Below are positions 55,448 to 64,000 of a stretch of DNA of 64,000 nucleotides, piece by piece. The notes beneath the pieces were generated by a model, which worked only from the letters and a program-made list of their open reading frames with translations, was not told where the DNA came from and searched no databases. Both the position numbers and the translations under genes were made by a program. Origin of the DNA: Kangiellaceae bacterium. GTDB taxonomy: Bacteria; Pseudomonadota; Gammaproteobacteria; Enterobacterales; Kangiellaceae. The stretch lies in contig JABXIQ010000007.1 in NCBI GenBank assembly GCA_013373015.1, forward strand, positions 62,001 through 126,000, read 5' to 3'. Positions within the stretch are counted from its first letter, which is position 1. Every line of letters begins with the position of its first letter.

Positions 55448-56552
55448 GGCTACGGAACGCCGCGGAAAACTCAGGATAAATTTCTGTGATTTTATTAGCT
55501 GGAAGCAAATTACCTTCACTATCAAAGAATGTCATTGCTACTCCATTAGTGTTGAGCTCTTTCACTTTGATTTGATAATCGCCAGGTTGAAGATTTACTT
55601 TAGCTTCATCGTCATCACCAAATAATGCATCCCATACACCACTATCAGGATCTTTAACATTGAAATAATAAGTCCCAGCGGATTGATCACGATCTGTAAT
55701 TGGTAAGTTTAATGACTCTAATACTCTTGGCATTTGCTGCCAAACCGATTGGAAATCACGATCGGTTACCAATGCCACATTACCTTGATTATCATTACCT
55801 AAACGAACATCAATAGCGCCTTCTTGAAGAATTCGAGCACGAGCTTCTTTGGTACGCTCCGAATCATAAAAGCCTAAGAAATAGTTTAAAAACTGCTTAG
55901 CCACGCGATCAGAGGTTTGCACTTCTGCCCATTGTCCGTCAATTTCTTGCTGGTTAGCCAAGTGCACAGCCTGTAAGCCCACTTCACTAGTGCCGCCTAC
56001 AGCAGCTTGGCTTTCAGCTATCACTTTCAAAGCAAAGCGATGACGCTGACCTTCAATATTATAAGAACCTAAATATTGAGAGACCGCCGATTCATCTTCA
56101 TCTGAAATCCAATCAGTTTCAATCGCTTGCGCACTTGAATTGCTTAAAGCAATATTCTGCTGTTGCACAAAACGGTTAATGTAATCCATCATCTGCGAGC
56201 CACTATTACGCACCCACACGGTCGGTTGAGCTTGTTCTTTGTCTTCACGCACGCCATCACCACCAATCAACAACAACTGTGGTGGTTCAAGGTTCAACAT
56301 CTTGCCTTGGGCGTCACGCTCGGTGATCACCACGCCTTCTGGAACACGATACTGATCTTCAACTTTCAGTTCCGTGGTATTTGGCGGTAATTGCAAATCA
56401 GGCCCTTGCTGGCTTTGCATATAACGATCATCAATATCCTCAGAACCATCATTAGCTGAAAACCAGCTACAGGCCGAGACAGATAAAGCCGCCGTGACGA
56501 CCAAAGATAGATTTAAAGTGTTTCTTAATTTTTGCTTATTGTGTTTTAACAT
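55434..56552 (-). CDS. bamC: outer membrane assembly lipoprotein BamC
   Basis: BAM-complex lipoprotein assisting beta-barrel insertion. 372 aa (E. coli 344). Signal peptide with lipobox SVSAC (Cys about 28), an N-terminal unstructured segment (YRVPEGVVITERD) that in E. coli binds BamD, and two helix-grip domains (about 110-215 and 250-350, the latter with WQQMPRVLESLNLPITDRD). It follows dapA with a 17-base overlap, the dapA-bamC order conserved in many Gammaproteobacteria. Confidence 0.93.
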   Translation of the reverse strand: MLKHNKQKLRNTLNLSLVVTAALSVSACSWFSANDGSEDIDDRYMQSQQGPDLQLPPNTTELKVEDQYRVPEGVVITERDAQGKMLNLEPPQLLLIGGDGVREDKEQAQPTVWVRNSGSQMMDYINRFVQQQNIALSNSSAQAIETDWISDEDESAVSQYLGSYNIEGQRHRFALKVIAESQAAVGGTSEVGLQAVHLANQQEIDGQWAEVQTSDRVAKQFLNYFLGFYDSERTKEARARILQEGAIDVRLGNDNQGNVALVTDRDFQSVWQQMPRVLESLNLPITDRDQSAGTYYFNVKDPDSGVWDALFGDDDEAKVNLQPGDYQIKVKELNTNGVAMTFFDSEGNLLPANKITEIYPEFSAAFRSRANR

Positions 56553-57417
56553 TCGCTTGTTCCAACGCTTGTAATACTTTTGGATGATGTTGCTCTGAAA
56601 GCACCGTTAACGGTAAACGAATACCCTGCTCCATCATGCCCATTGCCGCTAACGCCCACTTAACTGGAATTGGGTTAGCCTGTAAAAATAAATCTTGGTG
56701 TAATGCTGCTAATTTGGCATCAATTAACTGTGCCTGCTGCCAATTTTGCTCTTGCGCCGCTTCACACATTTTGCTCATCAAGGCAGGCGCAACATTAGCT
56801 GTCACCGAAATCACGCCATGACCACCTAATCGCATAAACTCCAAAGCTGTAGCATCATCACCACTTAACAGTGCTATTGGAGCATCGCATAGGCGATTTA
56901 GTTCCTCAACTCGTGAAACATCACCTGTCGCCTCTTTAATAGCGACGATATTTTCAATCAAAGATAGTTCCGCGACAGTCTCAGGTAACAAATCACACGC
57001 AGTTCGACTGGGTACATTGTATAGAATAATCGGTAACTCAGTACTTTCCGCAACCGCTTTGAAATGCTCATATAGACCTTTCTGCGTAGGCTTACAATAA
57101 TAAGGCGTTACCACTAAAGCGCCATCAACACCGAGTTTTTCTGCTTGCTGGGTTAATTTTATCGCTTTATGTGTACCAATTGCACCAGTGCCAGCGATAA
57201 CCTTAACACGTTTAGCGGCTTGCTCGACAACCACTTCAATAGCTTGATAATATTCACTTTCATCAACAGTTGCTGACTCGCCAGTTGTGCCCATAACCAC
57301 AATGCCATGCGTGCCTTGCTCAACGTGCCAATCTACTAACTGTCGTAAAACTTCAAAATCACACTCACCATTAGCTTTCATCGGTGTGACAATTGCTACA
57401 ATACTGCCTGAAAACAT
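56536..57417 (-). CDS. dapA: 4-hydroxy-tetrahydrodipicolinate synthase
   Basis: Condenses pyruvate with aspartate semialdehyde in lysine and diaminopimelate synthesis. From ATG 57417 (MFSGSIVAIVTPM) 293 aa, equal to E. coli DapA (292); AAAGGAT precedes it. Catalytic set: TTGESATVDESEY (Thr44/45), YNVPSRTACDLLPET (Tyr about 134, Arg) and the Schiff-base Lys in IVAIKEATGDVSR (about 162). Longer in-frame upstream sequence has no homology and is rejected. Overlaps bamC by 17 bases. Confidence 0.97.
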   Translation of the reverse strand: MFSGSIVAIVTPMKANGECDFEVLRQLVDWHVEQGTHGIVVMGTTGESATVDESEYYQAIEVVVEQAAKRVKVIAGTGAIGTHKAIKLTQQAEKLGVDGALVVTPYYCKPTQKGLYEHFKAVAESTELPIILYNVPSRTACDLLPETVAELSLIENIVAIKEATGDVSRVEELNRLCDAPIALLSGDDATALEFMRLGGHGVISVTANVAPALMSKMCEAAQEQNWQQAQLIDAKLAALHQDLFLQANPIPVKWALAAMGMMEQGIRLPLTVLSEQHHPKVLQALEQANVKTQ

Positions 57418-57629
57418 CTTGTTATCCTTTAATTTTGCTCGGCTATGGTATCCAGCTTGGAGCATAAAAACAAGCGCTAAAACCCTTTGTAAAAAAGCTG
57501 TGACAACAATTTCACGTTGATCCCTTGCGAAGGCTAAAAATCTCACGTACAGTTAGCTTAGATAAAAAATATAAGACAAATAGCTGGCAAAGACTGGCTA
57601 ACTTAACAACAGTTAAACAGGAGGCGCAA

Positions 57630-58109
57630 TTGAGCCAACCAGAACTGAATATAAAACTGAATAAAAAAGCACCAAACTTCAAACTCTCCGCCACTGGCGA
57701 CCAAACACTTTCCCTAGCAGATTTCAAAGGCAAAAACCTCGTTATCTATTTTTATCCCAAAGACAACACTCCTGGCTGTACCACAGAAGGACAAAACTTC
57801 CGTGATTTATATGAGCAATTTCAAGCGCTTAACACTGAAATATTAGGTGTTTCTCGGGATAGTGTAAAAGTTCATACCAATTTTAAGGCCAAACACCAAT
57901 TTCCTTTTGAGCTATTATCAGACGGCGATGAGAAAATGTGTACAGCTTATGATGTGATCAAGCTCAAAAAGCTCTATGGCAGAGAATATATGGGCATTGA
58001 GCGCAGTACTTTCTTGATTGATGAGCAAGGAAAATTGCGTAATGAATGGCGTAAAGTCAAAGTGAAGGGACATGCCGATGAAGTGCTTGAAGCAGTGAAA
58101 AACCTGTAA
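57630..58109 (+). CDS. bcp: thioredoxin-dependent thiol peroxidase (Bcp/PrxQ)
   Basis: Peroxiredoxin that reduces hydroperoxides. TTG 57630 is chosen because a perfect AGGAGG lies six bases upstream and the protein then begins (L/M)SQPELNIKLN, giving 159 aa like E. coli Bcp (156). The peroxidatic Cys is in KDNTPGCTTEGQNFRDL (about 49). The usual resolving Cys five residues later is absent (Gly/Gln); another Cys (EKMCTAYD) lies farther on, so it may act as a 1-Cys or atypical enzyme. Divergent from dapA, a common arrangement. Confidence 0.93.
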   Translation: MSQPELNIKLNKKAPNFKLSATGDQTLSLADFKGKNLVIYFYPKDNTPGCTTEGQNFRDLYEQFQALNTEILGVSRDSVKVHTNFKAKHQFPFELLSDGDEKMCTAYDVIKLKKLYGREYMGIERSTFLIDEQGKLRNEWRKVKVKGHADEVLEAVKNL

Positions 58110-58194
58110 TAAATGAAATACAACAGGACGGTCAATCATATTTTGTAGGCTAATTTGAATTAAAACAATAACTTGCACCCAAAGAGGTTACTGA

Positions 58195-59625
58195 ATGGTC
58201 AAGAAAAAAATCGAAGGAAAACGACTTTTTGTTTTAGACACTAACGTATTGATGCACGACCCCACCTCCCTCTTTCGCTTTGAAGAACACGATATTTTTA
58301 TCCCAATGGTGGTACTCGAAGAGTTAGATGCAGGCAAAAAAGGACTCTCAGAAGTTGCACGCAACGTTCGCCAAGTCACTCGCTACATCGATGATCTCTT
58401 TTCCACCGCTAGCGAAGACGAAGATCCCATGACCGAAGGCATTCCCATCGGCTCATTACCGCAAATTGGCGACGAAACCAAACACGGTAGAATCTTTTTC
58501 CAAACCCGCGAACATATTGACCGTCTTCCAGACTCATTACCAAGCAGCAAAGCCGATAACACTATATTAAACGTAGCCCTCGCTTTATGCGAAAAACATC
58601 CAGAATCCACCGTTACTTTAGTCTCTAAAGACATTAATCTGCGCATTAAAGCGAATATCGTAGGCGTACATGCAGAAGATTACTTCAATGATAAGGTGCT
58701 GGACGATGTTGAGCAGTTACACACAGGCTATTATGAACTACCTGAAGATTTCTGGGATAGTCATAGCCGTGATATAGACTCTTGGCAAGAGGAAGGTCGA
58801 ACTTACTACCGTATCAAAGGCCCGCTGGTTAGCGAATGGTTTACCAATCAATGCCTGTACAATCCAAGCGATAACTTCGAAGCTATTGTTCGAGAAATTA
58901 CTGAATCGCCAAGTGAGCAAACTGAATCATCTGCATTAATTGAAATTCTTACTGATTATCGCAATGACAGTCACAATATTTGGGGCATCACTGCCCGTAA
59001 CCGCGAACAAAGTTTTGCCTTAAACCTACTGATGGATCCTGAAATTGATTTTGTGACCCTACAAGGCCCCGCAGGAACAGGCAAAACCCTACTCGCTTTG
59101 GCAGCGGCACTTGAACAAGCTATTGAATTAAAACGTTATAAAGAAATTATCGTCACTCGCGTCACCATATCCGTTGGTGAAGATATCGGCTTCCTACCGG
59201 GAACGGAAGAAGAAAAGATGACCCCTTGGATGGGTGCTTTGATGGATAACCTTGAAGTATTAGCCCCATCAGATAATGATGAGTGGGGAGCTGCGGCAAC
59301 GCACGATTTATTACGCAAATGGATCAAGGTGCGCTCACTCAACTTTATGCGTGGTCGAACATTTCTCAATAAATTTATCATCATAGATGAAGCGCAAAAC
59401 CTCACCTCAAAACAGATGAAAACCTTGATCACACGTGCAGGTCCAGGAACCAAAGTTGTATGCATGGGTAATGTCGCGCAAATTGACACGCCATACTTGA
59501 GTGAAACCACATCAGGAATTACTTACGTCGTCGATCGCTTCAAAAACTGGGGGCATGCAGGTCATATCACGCTAAAACGTGGCGAACGCTCACGATTAGC
59601 GGATTATGCGTCGGATATACTTTAA
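58195..59625 (+). CDS. PhoH family ATPase with N-terminal PIN domain
   Basis: A 476-aa two-domain protein of the YlaK/PhoH2 type. The PIN ribonuclease-like domain is about 10-150 (FVLDTNVLMHDPTSLFRFEEH, then VVLEELDAGKKGLSEV and SKDINLRIKANIVG). The PhoH P-loop ATPase follows from about 250: TLQGPAGTGKTLLALAAALE (Walker A), TRVTISVGEDIGFLPG, FIIIDEAQNLTSKQMKTLIT (Walker B) and VVCMGNVAQIDTPYLSE. PhoH2 proteins have shown RNA helicase/RNase activity in other bacteria; substrates here are unknown. Gene stands alone. Confidence 0.93.
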   Translation: MVKKKIEGKRLFVLDTNVLMHDPTSLFRFEEHDIFIPMVVLEELDAGKKGLSEVARNVRQVTRYIDDLFSTASEDEDPMTEGIPIGSLPQIGDETKHGRIFFQTREHIDRLPDSLPSSKADNTILNVALALCEKHPESTVTLVSKDINLRIKANIVGVHAEDYFNDKVLDDVEQLHTGYYELPEDFWDSHSRDIDSWQEEGRTYYRIKGPLVSEWFTNQCLYNPSDNFEAIVREITESPSEQTESSALIEILTDYRNDSHNIWGITARNREQSFALNLLMDPEIDFVTLQGPAGTGKTLLALAAALEQAIELKRYKEIIVTRVTISVGEDIGFLPGTEEEKMTPWMGALMDNLEVLAPSDNDEWGAAATHDLLRKWIKVRSLNFMRGRTFLNKFIIIDEAQNLTSKQMKTLITRAGPGTKVVCMGNVAQIDTPYLSETTSGITYVVDRFKNWGHAGHITLKRGERSRLADYASDIL

Positions 59626-59635
59626 TTACTAAATT

Positions 59636-59673
59636 CCCGCTAAAGACCTAAGAATTAACCTTAGGTGTGCGGG
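59636..59673. terminator. inverted repeat between convergent genes
   Basis: CCCGC (59636-59640) pairs with GCGGG (59669-59673), and inside it CCTAAG pairs with CTTAGG. There is no long T-run, so it is a likely but imperfect terminator for the PhoH gene and the convergent secreted protein gene. Confidence 0.55.
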
Positions 59674-59694
59674 CATTTAGCTAGATTATTCAAC

Positions 59695-60192
59695 TTATTG
59701 AAGCGAGGCAGAAAACTCTATCAGTTTAGTCATAACTCTATAAGTATTTTCATTGTTATCCCCATATGAAATCATTACAAACTGATCTTCACAAAAAACC
59801 CAATAATCACTTCTAAATATAAATCCTTCGTCATCAAAAGTTGTTTTATAATCAAATCGGTCAGTTTCACAAGTAGAGCTGGTATCAACCTTAACATTTA
59901 GCCGTTTCAAATTAACAATTTGCTTATCTGCTGATAAATTATCAAAATTCACATCTGAAATTAAAGCCTTCTTTTGCAAAAATGTGTTATCTTTTTTTGG
60001 CGTCATTCTAACCATAAGAATTTTGTTAGGATCACTATAAAGACTAACAGCGAAAACCTTTACTTCAGCATCATCAGTTTCCTGTACTATCTTCGCACTT
60101 TCAGGCAAGGTTAATTTTAAGTTATCAAAGTGAAAATCTTGGGCCATTACTGTAATTGAGAAAAACAAGCCTAAAATTCCTACAAACTTCAT
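59695..60192 (-). CDS. secreted protein of unknown function
   Basis: A 165-aa exported protein (MKFVGILGLFFSITVMAQ signal, cut near AQ-D). The mature part has three cysteines and no motif I know. ATG 60192 is chosen because GGAGAG lies just upstream and the signal peptide begins there; it starts two bases after the stop of the permease gene, so they are co-transcribed. Role unknown; possibly an accessory of the permease. Confidence 0.75.
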   Translation of the reverse strand: MKFVGILGLFFSITVMAQDFHFDNLKLTLPESAKIVQETDDAEVKVFAVSLYSDPNKILMVRMTPKKDNTFLQKKALISDVNFDNLSADKQIVNLKRLNVKVDTSSTCETDRFDYKTTFDDEGFIFRSDYWVFCEDQFVMISYGDNNENTYRVMTKLIEFSASLQ

Positions 60193-60193
60193 A

Positions 60194-61273
60194 TTACTCT
60201 CCACTTTCATCTGAATTTATTATTTCCCTATGCCCTTTCACAGCATCAAGTACCGCATTGACTAATATGGCAAGTGGTATGGCGAAAAAGACACCCCAGA
60301 AGCCCCAAAGACCTCCAAACAGCAAAATCGCACCAATAATAGCTACAGGATGCAGACTCACCGCTTCTGAAAAAATCAATGGTACCAGCACGTTACCATC
60401 AAGAATTTGAATGACCATATAGACCACAAACAGGATATAAAACGGTTGGGTAAATCCCCATTGGAAAAAGCCTATCAATAACACTGGAATGGTCACTAAT
60501 GCCGCTCCAACGTAGGGTATTAGCACTGACAAGCCAACACAGACACCTAATAACAGAGCATAGTTCAAGCCCATAATAGCAAAAGCAATATAGGAAACGA
60601 CTCCGACAATAATGATTTCTAACACTTTGCCGCGAATATAGTTACCAATTTGATGATTAACTTCGCCCCATACGCTTTCGGCCAAGTGCCGATCTTGCGG
60701 TAGCCACTGTAAACACCAACCTAAAATTTGGTTGCGATCTTTTAAGAAGAAAAACACAAGCAATGGAACCAATACAATATAAACCAGCGCTGTGGCTATA
60801 CCAACTAACGAGCTAAATGAGGCAGTTAATAAGGTTTCGCCAAAAGCACCCAGATCAGAGTTAACACTGGCGAAAAAGCTACTGACTTGCTCAGTTGAGA
60901 TGAAATTTGGGTATTTTTCTGGCAGAGCTAAAATCGCTTCTTTAGCTTTTAAGGTGATGTTGGGCAGCTCTGAAACTAAACGCGAGCCCTGTTTCCAAAC
61001 GAGAGGAATTAAACCAAATACGATCAGTAAGGCCAGTCCAATAAAGCCCGCAAATACAATTAATACGGCCCAAAACCGTCTCAAACCACGCTTTTGTATT
61101 GCCGACACGACCCATTCCAACAAATAAGCAATTACAATAGCCCAAAGTATCGGAGCCATCAGATCGCCTAAGGTTAAAATAAACACAAAACCGACAATCA
61201 ACAGCATTGTCAGTACAATTGTAGCTGGGCTCGAAAAATTGCGCTTAAACCAGCGTGTGAATATTGAAGTCAT
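60194..61273 (-). CDS. perM: AI-2E family transporter / PerM-like permease
   Basis: A 359-aa inner-membrane protein with about eight transmembrane segments, ending QILDGNVLVPLIFSEAVSLHP and IGAILLFGGLWGFWGVFFAIPLA, the AI-2E/PerM family signature. Central blocks: LVYIVLVPLLVFFFLKDRNQIL and GNYIRGKVLEIIIVGVVSYI. The family includes autoinducer-2 exporters and Na/H antiporters, so substrate is open. It is named PerM because it is divergent from a bepA-like gene, as perM neighbours bepA in E. coli. Confidence 0.9.
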   Translation of the reverse strand: MTSIFTRWFKRNFSSPATIVLTMLLIVGFVFILTLGDLMAPILWAIVIAYLLEWVVSAIQKRGLRRFWAVLIVFAGFIGLALLIVFGLIPLVWKQGSRLVSELPNITLKAKEAILALPEKYPNFISTEQVSSFFASVNSDLGAFGETLLTASFSSLVGIATALVYIVLVPLLVFFFLKDRNQILGWCLQWLPQDRHLAESVWGEVNHQIGNYIRGKVLEIIIVGVVSYIAFAIMGLNYALLLGVCVGLSVLIPYVGAALVTIPVLLIGFFQWGFTQPFYILFVVYMVIQILDGNVLVPLIFSEAVSLHPVAIIGAILLFGGLWGFWGVFFAIPLAILVNAVLDAVKGHREIINSDESGE

Positions 61274-61407
61274 TTTTATATTGTTTACCCATTACTGGAA
61301 GCTAAAGTGTGATTGAGCAAAAGTTTGCACTTATCACATGTAGTTTGATTGAACTTTTATCACATTAAAGACATCATATACAGTAACTCGCAACACTATT
61401 TTACATA

Positions 61408-62892
61408 ATGAAAAAAAACTTTCTTGCGCTAAAACTGATCATTTTAAGTTGTATTAGCTGTTTTACTTTAGGCTTTGCCGCTCAAAGTCACGCCGCAACT
61501 GACTTGCCGAAAATTGGCGAGGCAGCAGGCTCAACCCTTTCTGTTGCCAAAGAGCAAATTATTGGCGATGAAATTATGGCGCAAATTCGTCGTAGCGAAT
61601 ATTTAGTCAAGGATCCACTGATCACTGACTATATACAGCAACTTGGCCATCGCTTGGTAGCCGCCAATCCCGATGCGCTAGGCCGTCGCTTCCAGTTTTT
61701 CGTGATCCAAGAAGACAGTATCAACGCCTTCGCCCTACCCGGAGGTTATATTGGGATCCACACCGGTTTAATCACAGCTTCACAGTCCGAGAGCGAGCTT
61801 GCTTCTGTGCTAGGCCATGAAGTTGCGCACGTTACTCAACGCCATCTTGCGCGACGTTTGGAAAAACAAGGTCAACTGAGTTTACCAGTGATTTTGGGTA
61901 TGATTGGTTCCGTAATCGCAGCCACCCAAGATCCAGAGGCTGGTATGGCAGGTGTTGCAGCGACGCAAGCAGCAGCTCAGCAAAGCATCATTAATCATAC
62001 TCGTGAAAATGAACAAGAAGCAGATCGCATAGGTGTAGCTATGCTTTCTAGTGCAGGCTTTGATGCGCGAGATGCAGCAAACTTTTTTGAAACATTACAG
62101 CAAGCCAGCCGCTATACAAAAAAACCACCTGAAATTTTGTTAACCCACCCTTTATCTCGAAATCGTATAGCTGCAACTCGCTCGCGGGCAGAGATGTATC
62201 CAGAAATTGAACATCAAAGTTCAATGGATTATCAATTAATTAAGGCAAGAGTCGAAAGTCAAAGCAAAACTCACGACAATAATTATTTTATCAACCTACG
62301 TGATAAACATAGAAATGGTAAACTTAACCGTCTTAGCGAACAGTACCAATATGCAGAATTGCTGAAAAGCCGAGCCCTACACATCCAATCTACCGCAATA
62401 TTGGAACAGTTATATGCGCAAAACCCTAATAATCAAGTGTTATTATTTAGTTTAGCTGAAGTCCAACTTGCACAAGATAATAACAAAAAGATACTGCCTT
62501 TATTGTTAGAGCAGCTAGACAAAACGCCTGGCTCAAGCAAACTCATCAATATAACCGCTCAAGTTTATTTGAATATGGATGATGCAAAAAGTGCAGAAAA
62601 ATTACTGTTGCGTTATGCTGATGTGAATAAAAATAATCCGAGCTATTTATATACCCTCGCCCAAGCTCAATCCAAAGCAGGCCACATCCCTGAAATGCAC
62701 GAAACCACTGGACAATACTTACTTTTGCTAGGTGATTTGCGCACTGCTAAAAAGCATTTTGAGCTTGCGCTAAACCGTACATCAGAAGATCCTTATGCGC
62801 AAACACGCATACAAGCGAGGTTGGATGAAGTTAGACAACGCTTACGCGAACAACTGCAAAAAAAATCAGACCTTCGCTTAAGCATCAATTAA
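61408..62892 (+). CDS. bepA: periplasmic M48 metalloprotease with TPR domain, BepA
   Basis: Quality-control protease for outer-membrane assembly; BepA degrades stalled LptD and BamA. 494 aa (E. coli 487) with a signal peptide (cut near SHA-A). M48 zinc motif LGHEVAHVTQRHLARRLE (HEVAH, about residues 136-140), third ligand in ENEQEADRIGVAML, and THPLSRNRIAATRSR. TPR repeats occupy about 310-480. Convergent with the TlpA gene, sharing stop-codon bases. Confidence 0.94.
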   Translation: MKKNFLALKLIILSCISCFTLGFAAQSHAATDLPKIGEAAGSTLSVAKEQIIGDEIMAQIRRSEYLVKDPLITDYIQQLGHRLVAANPDALGRRFQFFVIQEDSINAFALPGGYIGIHTGLITASQSESELASVLGHEVAHVTQRHLARRLEKQGQLSLPVILGMIGSVIAATQDPEAGMAGVAATQAAAQQSIINHTRENEQEADRIGVAMLSSAGFDARDAANFFETLQQASRYTKKPPEILLTHPLSRNRIAATRSRAEMYPEIEHQSSMDYQLIKARVESQSKTHDNNYFINLRDKHRNGKLNRLSEQYQYAELLKSRALHIQSTAILEQLYAQNPNNQVLLFSLAEVQLAQDNNKKILPLLLEQLDKTPGSSKLINITAQVYLNMDDAKSAEKLLLRYADVNKNNPSYLYTLAQAQSKAGHIPEMHETTGQYLLLLGDLRTAKKHFELALNRTSEDPYAQTRIQARLDEVRQRLREQLQKKSDLRLSIN

Positions 62893-63383
62893 TCCTTCGC
62901 GGAATCTACCCCAGAGCTGGCTTTAATTTTTTCGATGATAGTCAAGATCTTTTCTTGATCGACTTCACCTAATAAAGGACCAAGAACTTCACTTTGTGGT
63001 GTAACCACGTAAGTCGCGGGCAAACTTTGCGGTCGCGCCATCGGCAAATAAGGCATCGGCTCGGTAGCCAATACAGGATATTCAATATTTAACTTCATGA
63101 CCAACCCAGCCAATTCTGCGTTTGACAACTTGTCAAAGCTAACTCCTAAGACAGCAATATTAGGGTTATTTTTGGCTAATAGGTTTAATTGTGGGATTTC
63201 CTTTAAGCAAGGCGGACACCATTCTGCCCAAAAGTTAATGACCAACCATTGGCCACGATAATCTTCGATAGATCTTTTTTGTCCATTAAGTAAGCTGAAT
63301 TGCTCATCTTTCTGACAGGAAGCGAGGCCAAACACACAGGAAAGCCATAATAAAACCAAAACTGTTTTTTTTGAAATAATCAT
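62889..63383 (-). CDS. TlpA-like thioredoxin-fold thiol-disulfide protein
   Basis: A 164-aa exported protein: signal/lipoprotein-type N-terminus (lipobox-like GLASC at about 20-24) and thioredoxin fold with active site FWAEWCPPCLKEIPQL (CPPC, about 55-58), cis-Pro region LPATYVVTP. It probably reduces disulfides in periplasmic substrates. Overlaps the bepA stop by four bases; no terminator is visible between them. Confidence 0.9.
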   Translation of the reverse strand: MIISKKTVLVLLWLSCVFGLASCQKDEQFSLLNGQKRSIEDYRGQWLVINFWAEWCPPCLKEIPQLNLLAKNNPNIAVLGVSFDKLSNAELAGLVMKLNIEYPVLATEPMPYLPMARPQSLPATYVVTPQSEVLGPLLGEVDQEKILTIIEKIKASSGVDSAKD

Positions 63384-63540
63384 TATAAATCATTAATTTA
63401 CGGTTAATTCTTGATGCTTTTTTGTGGAAATAGCCATCAAATTAGGGCATTATTATACAATCTTTTGCAAACTCTAGGGTATTATTGATACAGCGAAACC
63501 AATGATACTTCGACATAACAATAACTAAGGTCTTGGCAAC

Positions 63541-64000
63541 ATGGAAACACTCAAGCTCACCTTCCCGTCGCTACAAGCAGGACAGGAGTTTATGCTCGAT
63601 ACCAGCCCAAATGCTGTGTCGAAGTGGGTCAATGAGCTTGCTTATTCTGATATCGACCACGCTATTAACGAAATGACTAGAGTGGTTCGCACCCTCAACC
63701 GCAGTCGTCAAAAAGCCGCTCATCGCGAAGAAAACTTATTCACGATAGACAAGGCCTACCTGCAAATTAGTCGCCATTTTCGTGAACAAAACGACAAGCG
63801 AGCGATAAAAGTTGATACCAATCAGTACAAGGCCTTGCACAACCTGACCACCGAAATGGCTTTTGCCGCCAAGCGAGTTTTAGATGAAATAAGCTCGCAA
63901 AAATTTTTATTGAAGAAAAATCAAAGACTTGCCAAAGCAATTAATTTTTCACAGCATTATCTTGGCTTGATGTTAATCGAGCAATACCAACTTTACGCTC
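63541..64000 (+). CDS. protein of unknown function, cut by the window end
   Basis: An open frame from ATG 63541 (METLKLTFPSLQAGQEFM) runs to the end with no stop, at least 153 residues. It is predominantly helical and charged, without signal peptide or membrane segment: AINEMTRVVRTLNRSRQK, then YKALHNLTTEMAFAAKRVL. I do not recognise the family from this part. AAGG lies about ten bases upstream. It is divergent from the TlpA gene. Confidence 0.75.
   Translation, partial: METLKLTFPSLQAGQEFMLDTSPNAVSKWVNELAYSDIDHAINEMTRVVRTLNRSRQKAAHREENLFTIDKAYLQISRHFREQNDKRAIKVDTNQYKALHNLTTEMAFAAKRVLDEISSQKFLLKKNQRLAKAINFSQHYLGLMLIEQYQLYA

Noticed and set aside
57525-57629. Upstream extension of bcp (MRRLKISRTV...)
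   Set aside because: Basic, non-conserved sequence; AGGAGG with TTG 57630 explains the start and length.
61302-61365. Repeated TGATTGA and ATCACAT words before bepA as operator
   Set aside because: The two words recur with different spacings (36 and 26 bases), so there is no coherent site.

Overview
The window is a gene-dense stretch of a gammaproteobacterial chromosome with no rRNA operon, insertion sequence, integrase or CRISPR array. The marker genes (dnaX-ybaB-recR beside a short SRP RNA, BamC, RstAB, BepA/PerM, MetJ, CysB, bacterial-type MetL) are gammaproteobacterial. Moderately low GC, many lipoproteins and secreted or peptidase-like proteins would fit the Kangiella/Aliikangiella/Pleionea group, but that placement is inference.

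Layout. 0-9.4 kb: a secreted orphan protein, a VanZ-like protein, htpG behind a sigma32 promoter, an S41 lipoprotein protease, then recR, ybaB, dnaX (with a ten-A slippage site) and ffs. 9.5-12.8 kb: two tandem PhoA-type alkaline phosphatases behind a three-unit Pho box. 13.0-14.7 kb: rimK, a retropepsin-like protease and tRNA-Ser(GGA). 14.8-43.7 kb: a nearly uninterrupted amino-acid prototrophy block. It holds a cobalamin-riboswitch operon (btuB, adenosyltransferase, DUF6580-like membrane protein), divergent metH, ilvC-ilvG-ilvM-cimA-ilvE-ilvD behind two tandem attenuators, metX-metB-metL-metF with divergent metJ, cysG-cysK with divergent cysB, and cysJ-cysI-cysH. 44.0-52.3 kb: a lipoprotein methyltransferase, nadA, a prolyl-oligopeptidase-like lipoprotein that has apparently lost its catalytic residues, a saccharopine-dehydrogenase-like protein, an M14 carboxypeptidase and a chalcone-isomerase-like/TonB-C fusion. 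52.6-64 kb: rstAB, an MBL hydrolase, bamC-dapA, bcp, a PIN-PhoH ATPase, a PerM permease with a small secreted protein, bepA, a TlpA thioredoxin and a gene cut by the window end.

How it works together. The central block makes Val, Ile and Leu precursors (Ile through citramalate, so no threonine deaminase is needed), homocysteine by transsulfuration, methionine by B12-dependent MetH, and cysteine by sulfate reduction. It carries its own control layer: B12 riboswitch, two BCAA attenuators, MetJ with at least four operators, and CysB. MetJ-type operators lie in front of cysJIH and in the cysB/cysG intergenic region, which suggests that methionine status directly gates sulfate assimilation.

Most unusual signals: the roughly 160-bp tandem duplication of the whole ilv attenuator (leader peptide plus terminator, twice); MetJ boxes on the sulfate-assimilation genes; the S9 pseudo-peptidase; the chalcone-isomerase/TonB fusion; the dnaX A10 site with immediate stops in both other frames; and a 12-bp hairpin holding the overlapping stop codons of convergent ilvD and metF in its loop.
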